Of a DNA stretch of 64,000 nucleotides, positions 49,515 through 59,965 are shown piece by piece. The stretch is from Endocalyx cinctus. Its lineage: Eukaryota; Ascomycota; Sordariomycetes; Amphisphaeriales; Apiosporaceae. Both the position numbers and the translations under genes were made by a program. Under the pieces are notes generated by a model. The model did not search any database. It was not told where the DNA came from and saw only the letters and a list, made by a program, of their open reading frames with translations. Every line of letters starts with the position of its first letter. Position 1 is the first letter of the stretch. The stretch is taken from assembly GCA_001600455.1 (NCBI GenBank), contig BCKC01000001.1:4986441-5050440 (forward strand), written 5' to 3'.

Positions 49515-51087
49515 ACATCGAAAGACAAGTCGTACATACTCTTGTTCTACGCCTCGGCTAGATTCGTGAGGTGAAGCCTAAGAATATTACTGGTGAAACA
49601 TGCGTACAATCTATCTATTTTCAATTCATGTCAGAGTATTCTACTTTATTTGCCACGGATAGTCTATTGACAGGCAAATTTTTCCTTTCTTTTACTATAA
49701 TTCTCTCTTTCTTAATTACTAATGGATTTGAGTTTTCAATATCCGTTCCCACGCGATACAGCTGTCGGTCTAATATATAGCTGATACTAATAATAAGGAG
49801 GCCATGATCGGATACGTGAGTCCGAGTTTGTGTCATATTGATGAATGTCCAAAGTGTTATTGGGTCCTCTCGCATGATAAACATGGCAGATAAGTTGAGA
49901 GAATAATTACGCCCGTATTATAGTTTCGATAATAAAGAAATAATTCAAACAGAGACAAAACAAAATCATTACATCTGATGACTGATTACCTAGGTAGTTA
50001 ACTACCTAGGTAGATAACTGATCTATTATTACCTAATACATTCCATTTGCATCTCATGTACTCCGTATATTTCTATACATGCGATAATTATTGTTCACCC
50101 CTACTGGCTCAGATTAAGTACCCTGTTACGTCTGCGCTCGGAACCGAGCCACCGCCACTCTGTGGCAGGTCACTGAATCACTTCGGACAAATTGGGTGAC
50201 GAATAGTTACTCGCTGCTTACAGATGTGACGAACTGCATATTCTCCTCATAGGAAAACCTCTAAATTGAACTACAGGGTGAGAGGACAAAATAATAAAGC
50301 GCCCTTATTGGCATATAGTTAGCCACCCTAACCGATATTAATTCGCCAGTTTGCTTCAATAGCTTGCTTACAGCTACCCGGAGGGTAGCTCAAGCAGAGC
50401 ACGTCTATATAAAGGGAAAACCTCCTTCTAATAGATAGATAGAATAGGGAGGTTAGGAATTGATAAACCAATTATGAAGTAGCTACGATCGGATCTGACT
50501 ATATGAAAAGGGGGAAAGACTATGGTGTTGAAGTCCTCCTAGTTAACATTCGACTGTGCCGCCATGCCGCCGTCTGTCTTCAAGGATTGCCATCCCGACT
50601 CTCTATATGCATATGCACATATTTCCTCACTTTTAACAGCGACAGCACTAATATTTAATAGCCGTTTATTTTCGATTTGGTCATTGAACATTTCGAAACT
50701 AATGTACAAAAGCTCGGTGGACTTAATAATTAATTACTCACCTATGAGAAGTATGCCAGAGAGAACATGGCAGATGTTTGGCTTCCATTAACTATCTTTC
50801 ATCATTTCAAGGGCTGTGAAATCAAGCTCAAAGCGGAGGAAATGAGAATACCACATAGACCGGATTATAATGTTCTGTCATGTTTTCAACCCCTGTAATT
50901 TTTTCTCGTGTTTTTACGCATTCTTATTTACCACTTGGCCTTTTCACACTCGCGACAATACAAAACCTAAGGGAAATGTACTTTACTATATTATATGGAT
51001 GGAGCCGGATTTCTTATTTACATTATTCCATATTCATGCTAAATTTATCCTATTAATCCGCTTTATTATTATTATTATTTTTTAGTG
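49515..51087. other. 1.6-kb intergenic spacer
   Basis: Promoter of the MFS gene. It contains the 26-bp perfect palindrome at 49987-50012 and TACTCCGTA at 50059-50067. A plus-strand frame continuing from the tyrosinase (49561-49780) is discussed in findings. A (TTA)n run plus TTTTTAG immediately before the MFS ATG resembles a splice acceptor. Confidence 0.55.
49987..50012. repeat. 26-bp perfect palindrome (TACCTAGGTA-GTTAAC-TACCTAGGTA)
   Basis: Two copies of the self-complementary 10-mer TACCTAGGTA flank GTTAAC, so all 26 bases equal their reverse complement. Three more copies of the 10-mer lie elsewhere in spacers. Function unknown; it could be a dimeric factor site or a cruciform-forming scar. 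Confidence 0.9.
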
Positions 51088-53394
51088 ATGACTGTACCAA
51101 GAGAAACCAACGCTCCAAGCACTGGCGTTAATAATCCTCCCCTAATTGAAGCAGCAGCGTCTGAAAGCGACCCATCGAAGGAACTGATATCTAGTATGAA
51201 ATCCGACACAATAAATGTCAAAGTTAGATCTGAACAGAGCGATGCCAGAAAAATCGAAAATGCATCACAAGATGAGTCGCCTGCCATCTTGTATCCACAA
51301 GGGCTTCGGCTCTATGTTCTAACCGGCGCGTAGGTTTTGCCATTGGTAAATAGGGGCTCGGCCTATTATTCATGATGCATGTCTAGCTGATATACTCACG
51401 GAATACAGCATTTGGATTACGTTGTTTCTCTCCACTTTGGAAACGACAATCGTTAGCACGTCGCTGGTTTCGATAACGAATGCACTCAGTGGCTTCATCC
51501 TAAGAGATTGGATCGTTACCTCCTATCTCTTGACTTACACCGGTACGAATTCATCCTCAAAGCGGGCAAATGTAATTTAAGTGTCTTGTGGCAATTAACC
51601 CCTAGAATTAGGCTTTCTCGTAATCTACGCAAAGTTCAGTGATGTCTTAGGACGAAAGACCATGATCCTGCTCGCCGTCGCTATCTTCACGATATTCTCC
51701 GCTCTCTGTGGCGCTTCAAATAACATCGTCGAACTGTACGTGACTATCCTTTCATCAGATTTTCTCAACGCGATAGGGATGATTATAACTATACACTGAA
51801 GTGGTCTCTAAACATACTCGCTCAAACACAGTATCGTGTTTCGAGCCTTTCAAGGCTTAGGGGGCTCGGGAATCTATTCGATGGTAACTGTATTAGCACC
51901 GGAATTGGTACCGCCAAATAAGTTTCCTAAGTACATAGCTATCGTATCGACGGTCTTCATCGTCGCTTCTGCTCTCGGACCTATCCTTGGAGGTGTTATC
52001 AATACCCGCTCCTCTTGGCGCTGGGTATTCCTGCTCAAGTACGTACCACAATTAGCGATTCCTTCAACATGATTGGAACATAAGATCTGAGCGAATATAA
52101 TAGCGTCCCGTCTGGCGCCGTCGCCTTCGTCCTACTAGCCGTTTTCCTACCGGCGTCACGAGCATCTGCCCAACTTTCGATGACGCAAGTCTTCAAGTCT
52201 AAGATGAATAGGTCCACGTGGGCGAGGATCGACATCTTAGGCATGATCCTGCTGCTTGCTTCTTCTATCCTCTTGGTCTTCGCGCTAGAGGAAGGAGGTG
52301 CTCATTCCCCTTGGAATAGCGCCGCCGTGATCTCCACTCTAGTTCTGTCCGTCGTTCTCGGCATCGGATTTGCGGCTTGGGAGGTCCACACGGAGAATTC
52401 TCCGAATCGACAGGAGGCCGTTTTCCCTCCTAGCATCTGTAAAGATAGACTGCTCGGATTCATGTTACTGTATGTTTTCCCAATTGTCGTCTCACCACCA
52501 CCTCGCCATTCGTCCCTTTCTTTTTGTGAAGTTACCTGTTCCTAACCGATAATTAGCACTGCCTTTCTCGTCGGATTCCCCTTCGTTTCCATCGTCGTCA
52601 ATATCCCCCAAAGAGCTCAAGCCGTATACGGCTTGTCTCCGGTGAATGCCGGTATCGCGCTGCTGCCATTGCTACTGTCCTCGCCTTTCGCGACGGCGCT
52701 ATCGGGTTTTTTAACCGGGAAGGCCAAGGTCCCACCGTACTACCTCGTTGTCGTCGCTTCAGCGCTGCAAGTTTTGGGTTTAGGTCTCAACTGCTCACTG
52801 CCCGTCGACGCGACGTCGCTTCCTAAGGCGCAGTATGGGTACGAGGTATTGATGGGCCTTGGGTTTGGATTAGGTCTCACGACGCTTCTCACGTTCGTGA
52901 GAATTACGGTGTCCGATGCCAACCTAGGTGAGTTGAGTGTAGGAGACACGATTTTTTTTTTTTTCAACGCTAATCATAGGTAAACTTCCTAAGCCGTCAT
53001 GATGGGCGCCATCACCCAAGTTCGCGTATTAGGAGGAACGATTTCTCTCGCGATATGGTAAGTTGCCTTTTCATTCAGTGTTGATAATAATCTATAATTT
53101 TCCCCTGCTCGCTATTAACACGGTTTTAGCGCCACCATCTTGAATAACCATCTGGGGCCGAAGCTGAGCGAGATCGTGTCGGCCGAGCAAGCGGCCGCCA
53201 TTTCGAACTCCCTTTCGGCTATACAAGACCTCACCCCCGATCAGCAAATTGCCGTGAGAAGGGCGTTCGCCGAGGGTTATAGCCAGCAGAATATTTTTAT
53301 GGTCATCCTGGCTGGCCTGGGGCTGATAGCTTCGCTGTTCTTATGGGAACGGAAACCTAGAACGGAGGCCGCTGGTGCTAACACATCTGGTTAA
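51088..53394 (+). CDS. MFS multidrug efflux-type transporter (14-TM, DHA2-like)
   Basis: Eight exons: 51088-51329, 51409-51542, 51612-51735, 51832-52038, 52104-52469, 52557-52927, 52994-53057, 53130-53394; 590 residues, all phases consistent. A polar N-terminal tail of about 75 residues precedes the first helix (IWITLFLSTLETTIVST). Motif A reads GFLVIYAKFSDVLGRKTM; the antiporter-type motif is ALGPILGGVI in helix 5, followed by SSWRWVFLLNVPSGAV. LETTIVST fits the D/E-x-T-I-V signature of 14-helix drug:H+ antiporters. About 14 hydrophobic segments are countable. The substrate cannot be read from sequence; the family exports drugs and small toxins from the plasma membrane. The start at 51088 gives MTVPRETNAPS. 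An acceptor-like TTTTTAG just upstream leaves open a missed 5' exon. Confidence 0.88.
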
Positions 53395-54260
53395 TCTCAT
53401 ATGTTCCTGTACTGATAATCCCNCCCCCCCCCCTTTTTTTTTTTTCTCTCTCCTTTTCTTTTCATTTTAATTACAATAAAATTGAATCTCTCTATATAAT
53501 AGAAGACCTTATATTATGTAGTTGTATATTTATTTAAATATATGTATAGGTCGCTACTGATAATAATCTAGTTCTACGAGAAAATAGATCAGTTTCCTAG
53601 CCATCTCGCTATAGAGGTGTCATTTTATGTTTGATTATGCCGAGATAATCAATACAAGCTTTAAAGTGTCTATAGGGATCTGATAACACGATCAAACCTA
53701 GGATATATGCACTGGTGTATCGCATTTCCATTGTAATTTTTATCATTCGGCTGATTGATATGTTTACAGTGCAATTAAATTTTATTCAGAGCTTGTTATT
53801 CTATATGATAGTTTTTGGTCTGCCACGTAATTAATAGAACCTCAGTATTCTCCCTTGACTCTGTGTAAATATGCCTGCTTAACCTGAGTCATTCTCTCGC
53901 TACGACGTAGGCTAGATTGGTTGACTTGTGAGTTTGTGATGCTAAAATGTCCAAGGAATTGATACACCAAACAACGAGCCCAATTATCACTTTGTTTCGT
54001 GTGTTCGATGTCTCTCTTTCTAGTAAGACTTCGCAGAGTGCAAAACAGCAAATAAACTACGGTATTCGGGGTTGATATATTTTCAAGTTCATGTATATAA
54101 CTATATAGCATATCAGAATAGATATATCGAGACTTTTTCGTAGCTAACACTACGTCTCTTACTAGCAAGCCAACGATAACCATCCAATGATCTCGCTTCA
54201 TTGACTGTCCTCCTCAAGAAACGTCTTTCCCGCTTCTACTACAGTATAATACAACCCCAA
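53395..54260. other. Intergenic spacer
   Basis: Holds a C/T tract at about 53421-53449 interrupted by an undetermined base (53423). The rest is AT-rich. No accepted frame; the promoter of the small secreted protein lies at the right end. Confidence 0.6.
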
Positions 54261-54647
54261 ATGCACACTTTCTCCACCCTCGTTCATCTCTACCTCGTCG
54301 TGGGGTCCGTACGGGATATCGTGACAGATGCGGCTACGGCGCGACGCCGTCCCGACTTCATGATCGAGACGTTCGGATCAACCGAATGTGGTCTGTTCAG
54401 ACAGGGAGAGTTCGACAGCGGGGCAGACCGCGACGTCTGCGTATCGGTGAGCGACGCGAAGAGCTGGAAAATCACCGACCAAGGAGACTGCGCGCGCATG
54501 TCGGTAACTTATCTCGCCGGAGACGGCTGCACCGGGGACGTGGTAAGCGACAAGGCGTACGCCACGGGTATCGTCGATTGTTACGATATCCCGACGGATA
54601 TGGGTGATATTTCATCGGCGCATTTTATCTGTATTTCACAGGAATAG
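54261..54647 (+). CDS. Small secreted six-cysteine protein, no known family
   Basis: Intronless, 128 residues from ATG 54261. The N-terminus (MHTFSTLVHLYLVVGSVRDI) is a plausible signal peptide with cleavage near residue 25. The mature part, about 100 residues, has exactly six cysteines (TEC, DVC, GDC, DGC, VDC, FIC), an even number that suggests three disulfides. I do not recognise the domain. The GC-rich third positions (many C/G endings, for example GACGTCTGCGTATCG) set it apart from the AT-rich flanks and support translation. Small cysteine-rich secreted proteins are typical effector or wall-associated candidates in plant- or insect-associated fungi, but no function can be assigned. The longer frame up to 54201 begins with TTG, so the ATG is preferred. 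Confidence 0.75.
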   Translation: MHTFSTLVHLYLVVGSVRDIVTDAATARRRPDFMIETFGSTECGLFRQGEFDSGADRDVCVSVSDAKSWKITDQGDCARMSVTYLAGDGCTGDVVSDKAYATGIVDCYDIPTDMGDISSAHFICISQE

Positions 54648-55564
54648 CAAGATTGGAACAGCGAAGAGGCTGAAGGATCCTCCCCTTTTATGGGGATCAC
54701 TAGTCAATGGCGGAAAGCAACATAAATCTACATTGGGTATTTTTCATATGAACAGTGACCCCCTTCCTCTAGGTCTACAGGGGTTGAGCGATCAATTATT
54801 GAAGTATCCTATGTTTTAAGTGATACTCGTCCTTTAAATCCGGGGTTAGTTTCACGGGCTAGGCCTTCGGTAGCTGACGATGAGGTAATGTGTGGTGCTT
54901 AGTGACATCCAATCAATAACATGTACCAGGTGAGGAGGTAGTAGAGAGTAATACTATCCCTTGAAAACAAGGGCATGATGTGCCAAGTTGATGACCGTCT
55001 TCATAATCACTTACATTTCCTAGAAAAAGGGGGGTTGATTGCGACAAGTGTATGATATCAACTCCAATCAGGTAATTGAGGTACTTGATTCCCTAAGATA
55101 TATAAAAGATGTAGTGATTACCGTACATAGAAATTGCAGGAATCAAGCTCATTAATACGTTATAAATCCGACTTCGTAATGATTCTTGCGTTTTCAGTTG
55201 TTTACCAACTGAACTGCCGTAGGTTGAGTGGGGGTACTCGAGCATTTCAATCGCTCCGGTCTTCGGTTCGAGTATCCGTTTTTACTTTGATAGGCCAAAC
55301 AAAATCAACAATGGAAAAGTTCGGGGTCCCATTAAAAATCATCGCGGTCAATCCTCGGTGTTCATTATTCAGTCATTTCATCTTGAAACAACGACAAATA
55401 TACATATCTGTATATATATTTAATTCTATAAGTATTCATTGATATAACATATCTTATTCTATATTCCAATCCGCAACTTATAATTTTTTTTTTTTGAATT
55501 TAATACGTTAAAACACCAACTCAGAGTTACGGTTTCTTATCCACTGATCATCGGAAATATCAAT
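54648..55564. other. Intergenic spacer
   Basis: AT-rich. Near 55215-55285 a stretch looks loosely like tRNA A and B boxes but fails base-pairing checks (see rejected). Otherwise nothing. Confidence 0.6.
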
Positions 55565-55603
55565 ATGCCCGCCTTCTCGGTAAGTAATCCCCGAAACCTC
55601 ATC

Positions 55604-55636
<33 letters not shown>

Positions 55637-56869
55637 AATCCCTTCTTTAGCTCTTTATAAAGAATTAAAATGAATATAACAATTTATGAGAGAATATTTA
55701 ATTGACGAGATCATAAAAACAAAAAGAGACTCGTTCGTTTCCTCGCTAAGAATGGCAAAACCTACTATGGTGACGCTATCTTACCAAGCGGGGTATCGGA
55801 TCTCGCAGAGACAAAAAAGGCTCGCATCGTGATCGGAGATATCTTCGGAAAGCACGAGGTGACCGACGAAATAGCCGACGTGAGACTACTTTTGGCACCT
55901 TTGGCGCTCGAGGATGTCAGGACAGTCAGATGTTTGGGTTTGAATTACGAGTTGCACGCCAAGGAGGTAAGTCTCTACTTGGAGGATCAATTTTCATAAT
56001 CCTACCTATACTCGGAGAAGAAGAGGTATATGCTAAAAAAGTTATCCCCGAACAGTCCAAGCTCCCGATACCAAAATACCCTGTTTTGTTTGTAAGTAGC
56101 CTTCCCCCAGATTCCGAGCAACGAGCGAGCCAGATCTGACCCCCCTTTCTTCATTCTCTTCCTGCAAACAGTACAAGCCCTTGACCTCGCTAGCGGGCCC
56201 CACGGACTCCATCCCCGTCCCGCCGATAGCGCAGGAGGCGGCGGGGCTGGACTACGAGTGCGAGCTCGTCGCCGTCATCGGTAAGACGTGCAGGGACGTG
56301 TCCGAGGCCGACGCGCTCAAGTACGTGCTCGGCTACGCCATCGGCAACGACGTCTCCCACCGAGAGTGGCAGATCCAGCGCGGTGGTGGGCAATGGTCCC
56401 TCGGAAAGGGCTTCGACGGCTGGGCTCCTTACGGTCCGGGTATCGTGTCGGCCGACGTTATCAGGGACCCCCAGACGCTGCGAATCACCACCAAGCTAAA
56501 CGGACAGATCGTACAGGTAAGATTTTCTGCCCCCCTTTTCGCCTTTTTTTTTTTTTTTGAGTAGAAAGAATCGGTTTAAAGGGAAAGACGAGATGTTATT
56601 GGGACAGAGCGCTGATAAATTCGGAATGATAACAGGATAGCAATACCTCGGACATGATCTTCAACATCAAGCAAACCATCGCCTTCCTCAGCAAGGGACA
56701 CACTCTCCTTCCCGGTGACCTGATCTTCACCGGTACGCCTTCCGGCGTCGGCATGGGTCGTACCCCGGCCTTGTGGATGAAGGATGGAGATGTCGTCGAA
56801 GTTTCGCTCGAGGGCGTCGGTACTTGCACCAACAAGGTTGAATTTGCCAAAGATGCCGCTAAGTTGTGA
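55565..56869 (+). CDS. Fumarylacetoacetate hydrolase (FAH) family protein
   Basis: Five exons: 55565-55579 (15 nt, MPAFS), 55727-55966, 56056-56091 (36 nt), 56172-56516, 56636-56869; 289 residues. The second exon starts RLVRFLAKNGKTYYGDAIL. The core shows the FAH metal site: LDYECELVAVIGK with its E-x-E pair, and GYAIGNDVSHREWQ with the next Asp. It continues to QTIAFLSKGHTLLPGDLIFTGTPSGVGMGR, a hallmark of FAHD1-like and bacterial fumarylpyruvate/HHDD hydrolases. Likely reaction: magnesium-dependent hydrolysis or decarboxylation of a beta-diketo acid in aromatic catabolism or oxaloacetate metabolism; the exact substrate is unknown. Exon 4 has unusually high GC (many CGCC/GGCG) against its neighbours. 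Intron 1 holds a run of 31 A (55605-55635). Confidence 0.9.
55605..55635. repeat. A31 homopolymer in FAH intron 1
   Basis: An uninterrupted run of 31 A within the first intron of the FAH-family gene. Length is likely unstable and sequencing-error-prone. Confidence 0.9.
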
Positions 56870-57738
56870 GCGAGATAATCATAGGCAACGATTTCCTTTG
56901 AGAGTTTGGACTTCATGAACGCTATGATTTAAATATTGTAGAATGTATATTTGCCTCCACGGACGGGGGCGACCTGAGGGTATAAATTTAAACGAAAAAA
57001 AGACAATCTTCGTGGTATTGTAAATAAAAGTTAACTGAAAACAATGAACCGAAGACTATCTGACATTCCGAACTCCTCCTCCTTGCTGGGTAGGCTATTG
57101 TAACAGGTTATTTAGACTGAGAAGTTATAAGATGTGATATCCAGTCAACAGGAATATCATTGTCAGCTTCGTCCATTGTTTGACGATATAACATCGATCA
57201 GAAGGCAATGCAAGAAATCGACTCCTCCTACTTCAGTCCCGCTTATGCCGGAGATGGGAAGATCGCAGATACCGCACACTGAACTCGAACTTGGTCTACC
57301 CGCATCGTTCCTCGAAAGAAGAAGATTTGTCCGGGTAATAAGATAATAACGGCGACATCAGATGCTAACACTACGCGGAGGAAGAAAATTGAAGTGTTGA
57401 TATAAAGTATAACGTGACTCGGTAGGAGGATGCATTATGATGCTCGAAATAAATGATATGCTACATTGATGCTCGTTATGCGAAGTTTTCACGTCTGAAA
57501 TCACCATTCAGGGACTCTCTTATGGCCGCTTTGATCTCTTCAAGAGAAATTATCCATCATGGTACGTTGCCATCGAGATGTTGAAACATGTTTTTCTTGT
57601 ACTACCTCGTGTTTATCATTATATCCTGTTCTATCATTATGTACCTAATTATTCATGATTATTAAATTCCATTTTATTCATCCTCGCCTCCCTTCTTTCT
57701 TCTCCCCAACAGGGGTCACCTCATTCCCTTCTATCGTG
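56870..57738. other. Intergenic spacer between convergent genes
   Basis: The 3' flanks of the FAH-family gene and the GPI-type gene. No coding signal stands out. Confidence 0.6.
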
Positions 57739-59115
57739 TTACATGTACACGAAAAAGACGACCCCTAGACCTAACCACGCAAGTCCACAGGACACTCTGG
57801 TCGCCGACGCAGTCACCACGGGTGTCGTGCTTGTGGGCACCGAGGTAGAAGTCGGGAGCTCAGTAGTCGGTGCGGGGGTGGCGGTAGCTACTGGTGTGCT
57901 AGTCGTCGTGACAGGAACCGGCGTCTCGACAGTACCTGTGGCAGTCGTCGTCGTAACGGGGATTAAACCTCCACTGTATACAATTATTCATTAGCCTTAA
58001 AGCTTTACATGGTACATTGCGGCGACGAAGAGAGAAGAATATAATTAAAAAAAAAAAAAAAAAAAGTTTAGAGGAACGAAATACGTACGCAGCTGGTGGC
58101 ACAGCGTACGGAGGATCGAAGAGACCGAACTTCCCGCAGGCATTGCAGGGCAGCGCCCACGACTTGACGACATCCGGCGCGACCAAGCTAGGATCGCACC
58201 GTCCGTCAGGCGACTTCGTAGACAACTCCGCGGGGTCGATCGTGTGCGGACAATCGGTGCCCAGGTCGCTTAAAGTAAGTTGTCGGGTAACGTCCAGCTG
58301 GCCGGGAACTAGCGTGGATACCTCATCCAGATCGACGGCAAAAATGGGGCTCGAGGCCGACGGCCCGGTTCTTCCCAGCGAATTGTACCCGTATATCGTG
58401 TTGATGACGAGGTACACGGAGGGCGAGGTGCTATAGTTGAATGATTAGTGGTTTTGATAGATGCCTGAGCCTAAAATGTGGAGACGATGAGAAAAGGGGG
58501 GGGGGGGGACAAAAGTGAATCATTTTCATACAACGTGTAGTCGAGAGCCGTTTCAACATAGGTGGGTGGGTACGTGAAGTCGTTATTGGTGGGCCAGAAA
58601 AATAAATCGACGGTTCCAGCATAGCTTTGATGGAGTGTTAGTATTAATACATCATAATATCGAGGAATACTAAAGAAAAACATACATGCTACATGTTGTT
58701 GGGCACGGATCAAAAACCGAAGTTGGCGTGGGAGTGAGGGTTGAATAAGTTACAGAAGTCACTGTTGTTGGCACGATGCTTGTGATGGTAGTGACGGGGT
58801 AGCTAGTAGTCGTGGAGCATGGCTCGCTTGTTGTATATGTTATGATGGTAGTAATAGTGGTATCACTAGTTGAACAGTTTGTTGGGATAAGAGACGTCGT
58901 GTATGAACTGATAACTGGTGGTGTTTCACTGATAGTCGTGGTGGTGCACGTTGTATTAGAGTAATGATGATTTTTGTGGATAGCTTCACATTGTCAGTCA
59001 GTATTGAGAATACAGGATTGGGGTTCGCCACATAATTACCTCCAGCATAAGAATCCCCGACCCCAATTATTACCAATACGATCGAAAACATCCATAGGCC
59101 GTCAGTGAACAACAT
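57739..59115 (-). CDS. Ser/Thr-rich cell-surface protein with probable GPI anchor
   Basis: Five exons on the minus strand: 59115-59040, 58983-58686, 58624-58532, 58430-58089, 57973-57739; 347 residues, phases consistent. A signal peptide (MLFTDGLWMFSIVLVIIGVG) is followed by a Thr/Ser-rich stalk (TTTTISETPP..). A conserved globular part follows, with VDLFFWPTNNDFTYPPTYV, SPSVYLVINTIYGYNSLG and LPCNACGKFGLFDPPYAVP. A second Thr/Pro-rich linker then leads to a hydrophobic C-terminus (CGLAWLGLGVVFFVYM). The end of the protein fits a GPI signal. I recall similar proteins in other Pezizomycotina as uncharacterised, with the same FWPTxNDFxYP and NACGxFGLFDPPYA blocks. The role is unknown; heavy O-mannosylation and wall attachment are inferences. 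The donor of exon 3 could shift by three bases without changing phase. Confidence 0.78.
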
Positions 59116-59965
59116 TTTTACTACTCTTATTATAGCGATTGAATTGGAACGAGCGAAATACAACAATTGCGATTTGGGAGTTGACTTGAAGCATTCAACG
59201 AGGGTATAGCAAAGGCAGACAGCTTAAAGAGGTATTATGAAGATAGGAGCAGAAAAGAGGTAAAGATGCAGTTGCATGTTCTTTATTGAAACGATTTACC
59301 AACCAATGCATCATTATCTGTAATCCCAGCCCCGAGCTGACCGATTTCACATCTTTCGATCAGTCACGGTACGGTCACTACGAACCCACGTATTGATTTC
59401 TGTGTTGTCATGGTGAGAAGCTTGGCGACCAACCAGTGGAATGACAGACGGCAACGGAGAATTAACAGAGAATCGTTTGGGTTACTCCACAAGCCGGGGT
59501 TCTCCCCCCCAACCAAGTTGATCGGCTGGCCAATGAGCGGGAGCCGAACCAGGGGCAAGGGGCTCGTCATGACGTTCCCAGCTAATCGCCCCCCGGATCA
59601 GCGTTCCACTGGCGATGCGACATTAAGTGATCATGACGTTCTTCGCCCGAAGCTGACGCTACCACTCGTGGCTGGTAGCTGTATCCGGAGCTTAAGGTGC
59701 GGGAGTTGACAGGGGCCATTGATAGGTGTCACATCGCGAATTACCTCCTACCTCATGCATACTCCAGACGCTCCCAAATTGGTAAATGATTATGTGAGTC
59801 GCAATTCCTGTTTTTTTTTGTTATTTTTCTATGTTTCGTATTTTCCATTCGAAATATCGTTTTGGGTATTATGACAAGCCTTAAACTCTCTCTGCCTTAT
59901 CCTTGGTTTATTTTCGTTGCGCAAATGCTCTTTCAAAATTTGCCATTGATTCCCGTCACTTTAGC
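59116..59965. other. Divergent promoter region with an orphan 99-codon frame
   Basis: Lies between the divergent GPI-type and protease-like genes. A GC-richer patch has an ATG-initiated 99-codon frame (59410-59709) with no family match; it is noted in findings. The rest is promoter DNA with a T9 run near 59810. Confidence 0.5.

Noticed and set aside
55215..55285. tRNA-like A box and GGTTCGA B box
   Set aside because: The B box lacks the C that must pair with G53, the T stem cannot form and no acceptor stem is found.
47469..56869. Tyrosinase, MFS pump, secreted protein and FAH hydrolase as one aromatic-compound cluster
   Set aside because: All are on the plus strand, which is suggestive, but no polyketide or peptide synthase or transcription factor is present, and there is no evidence of co-regulation.
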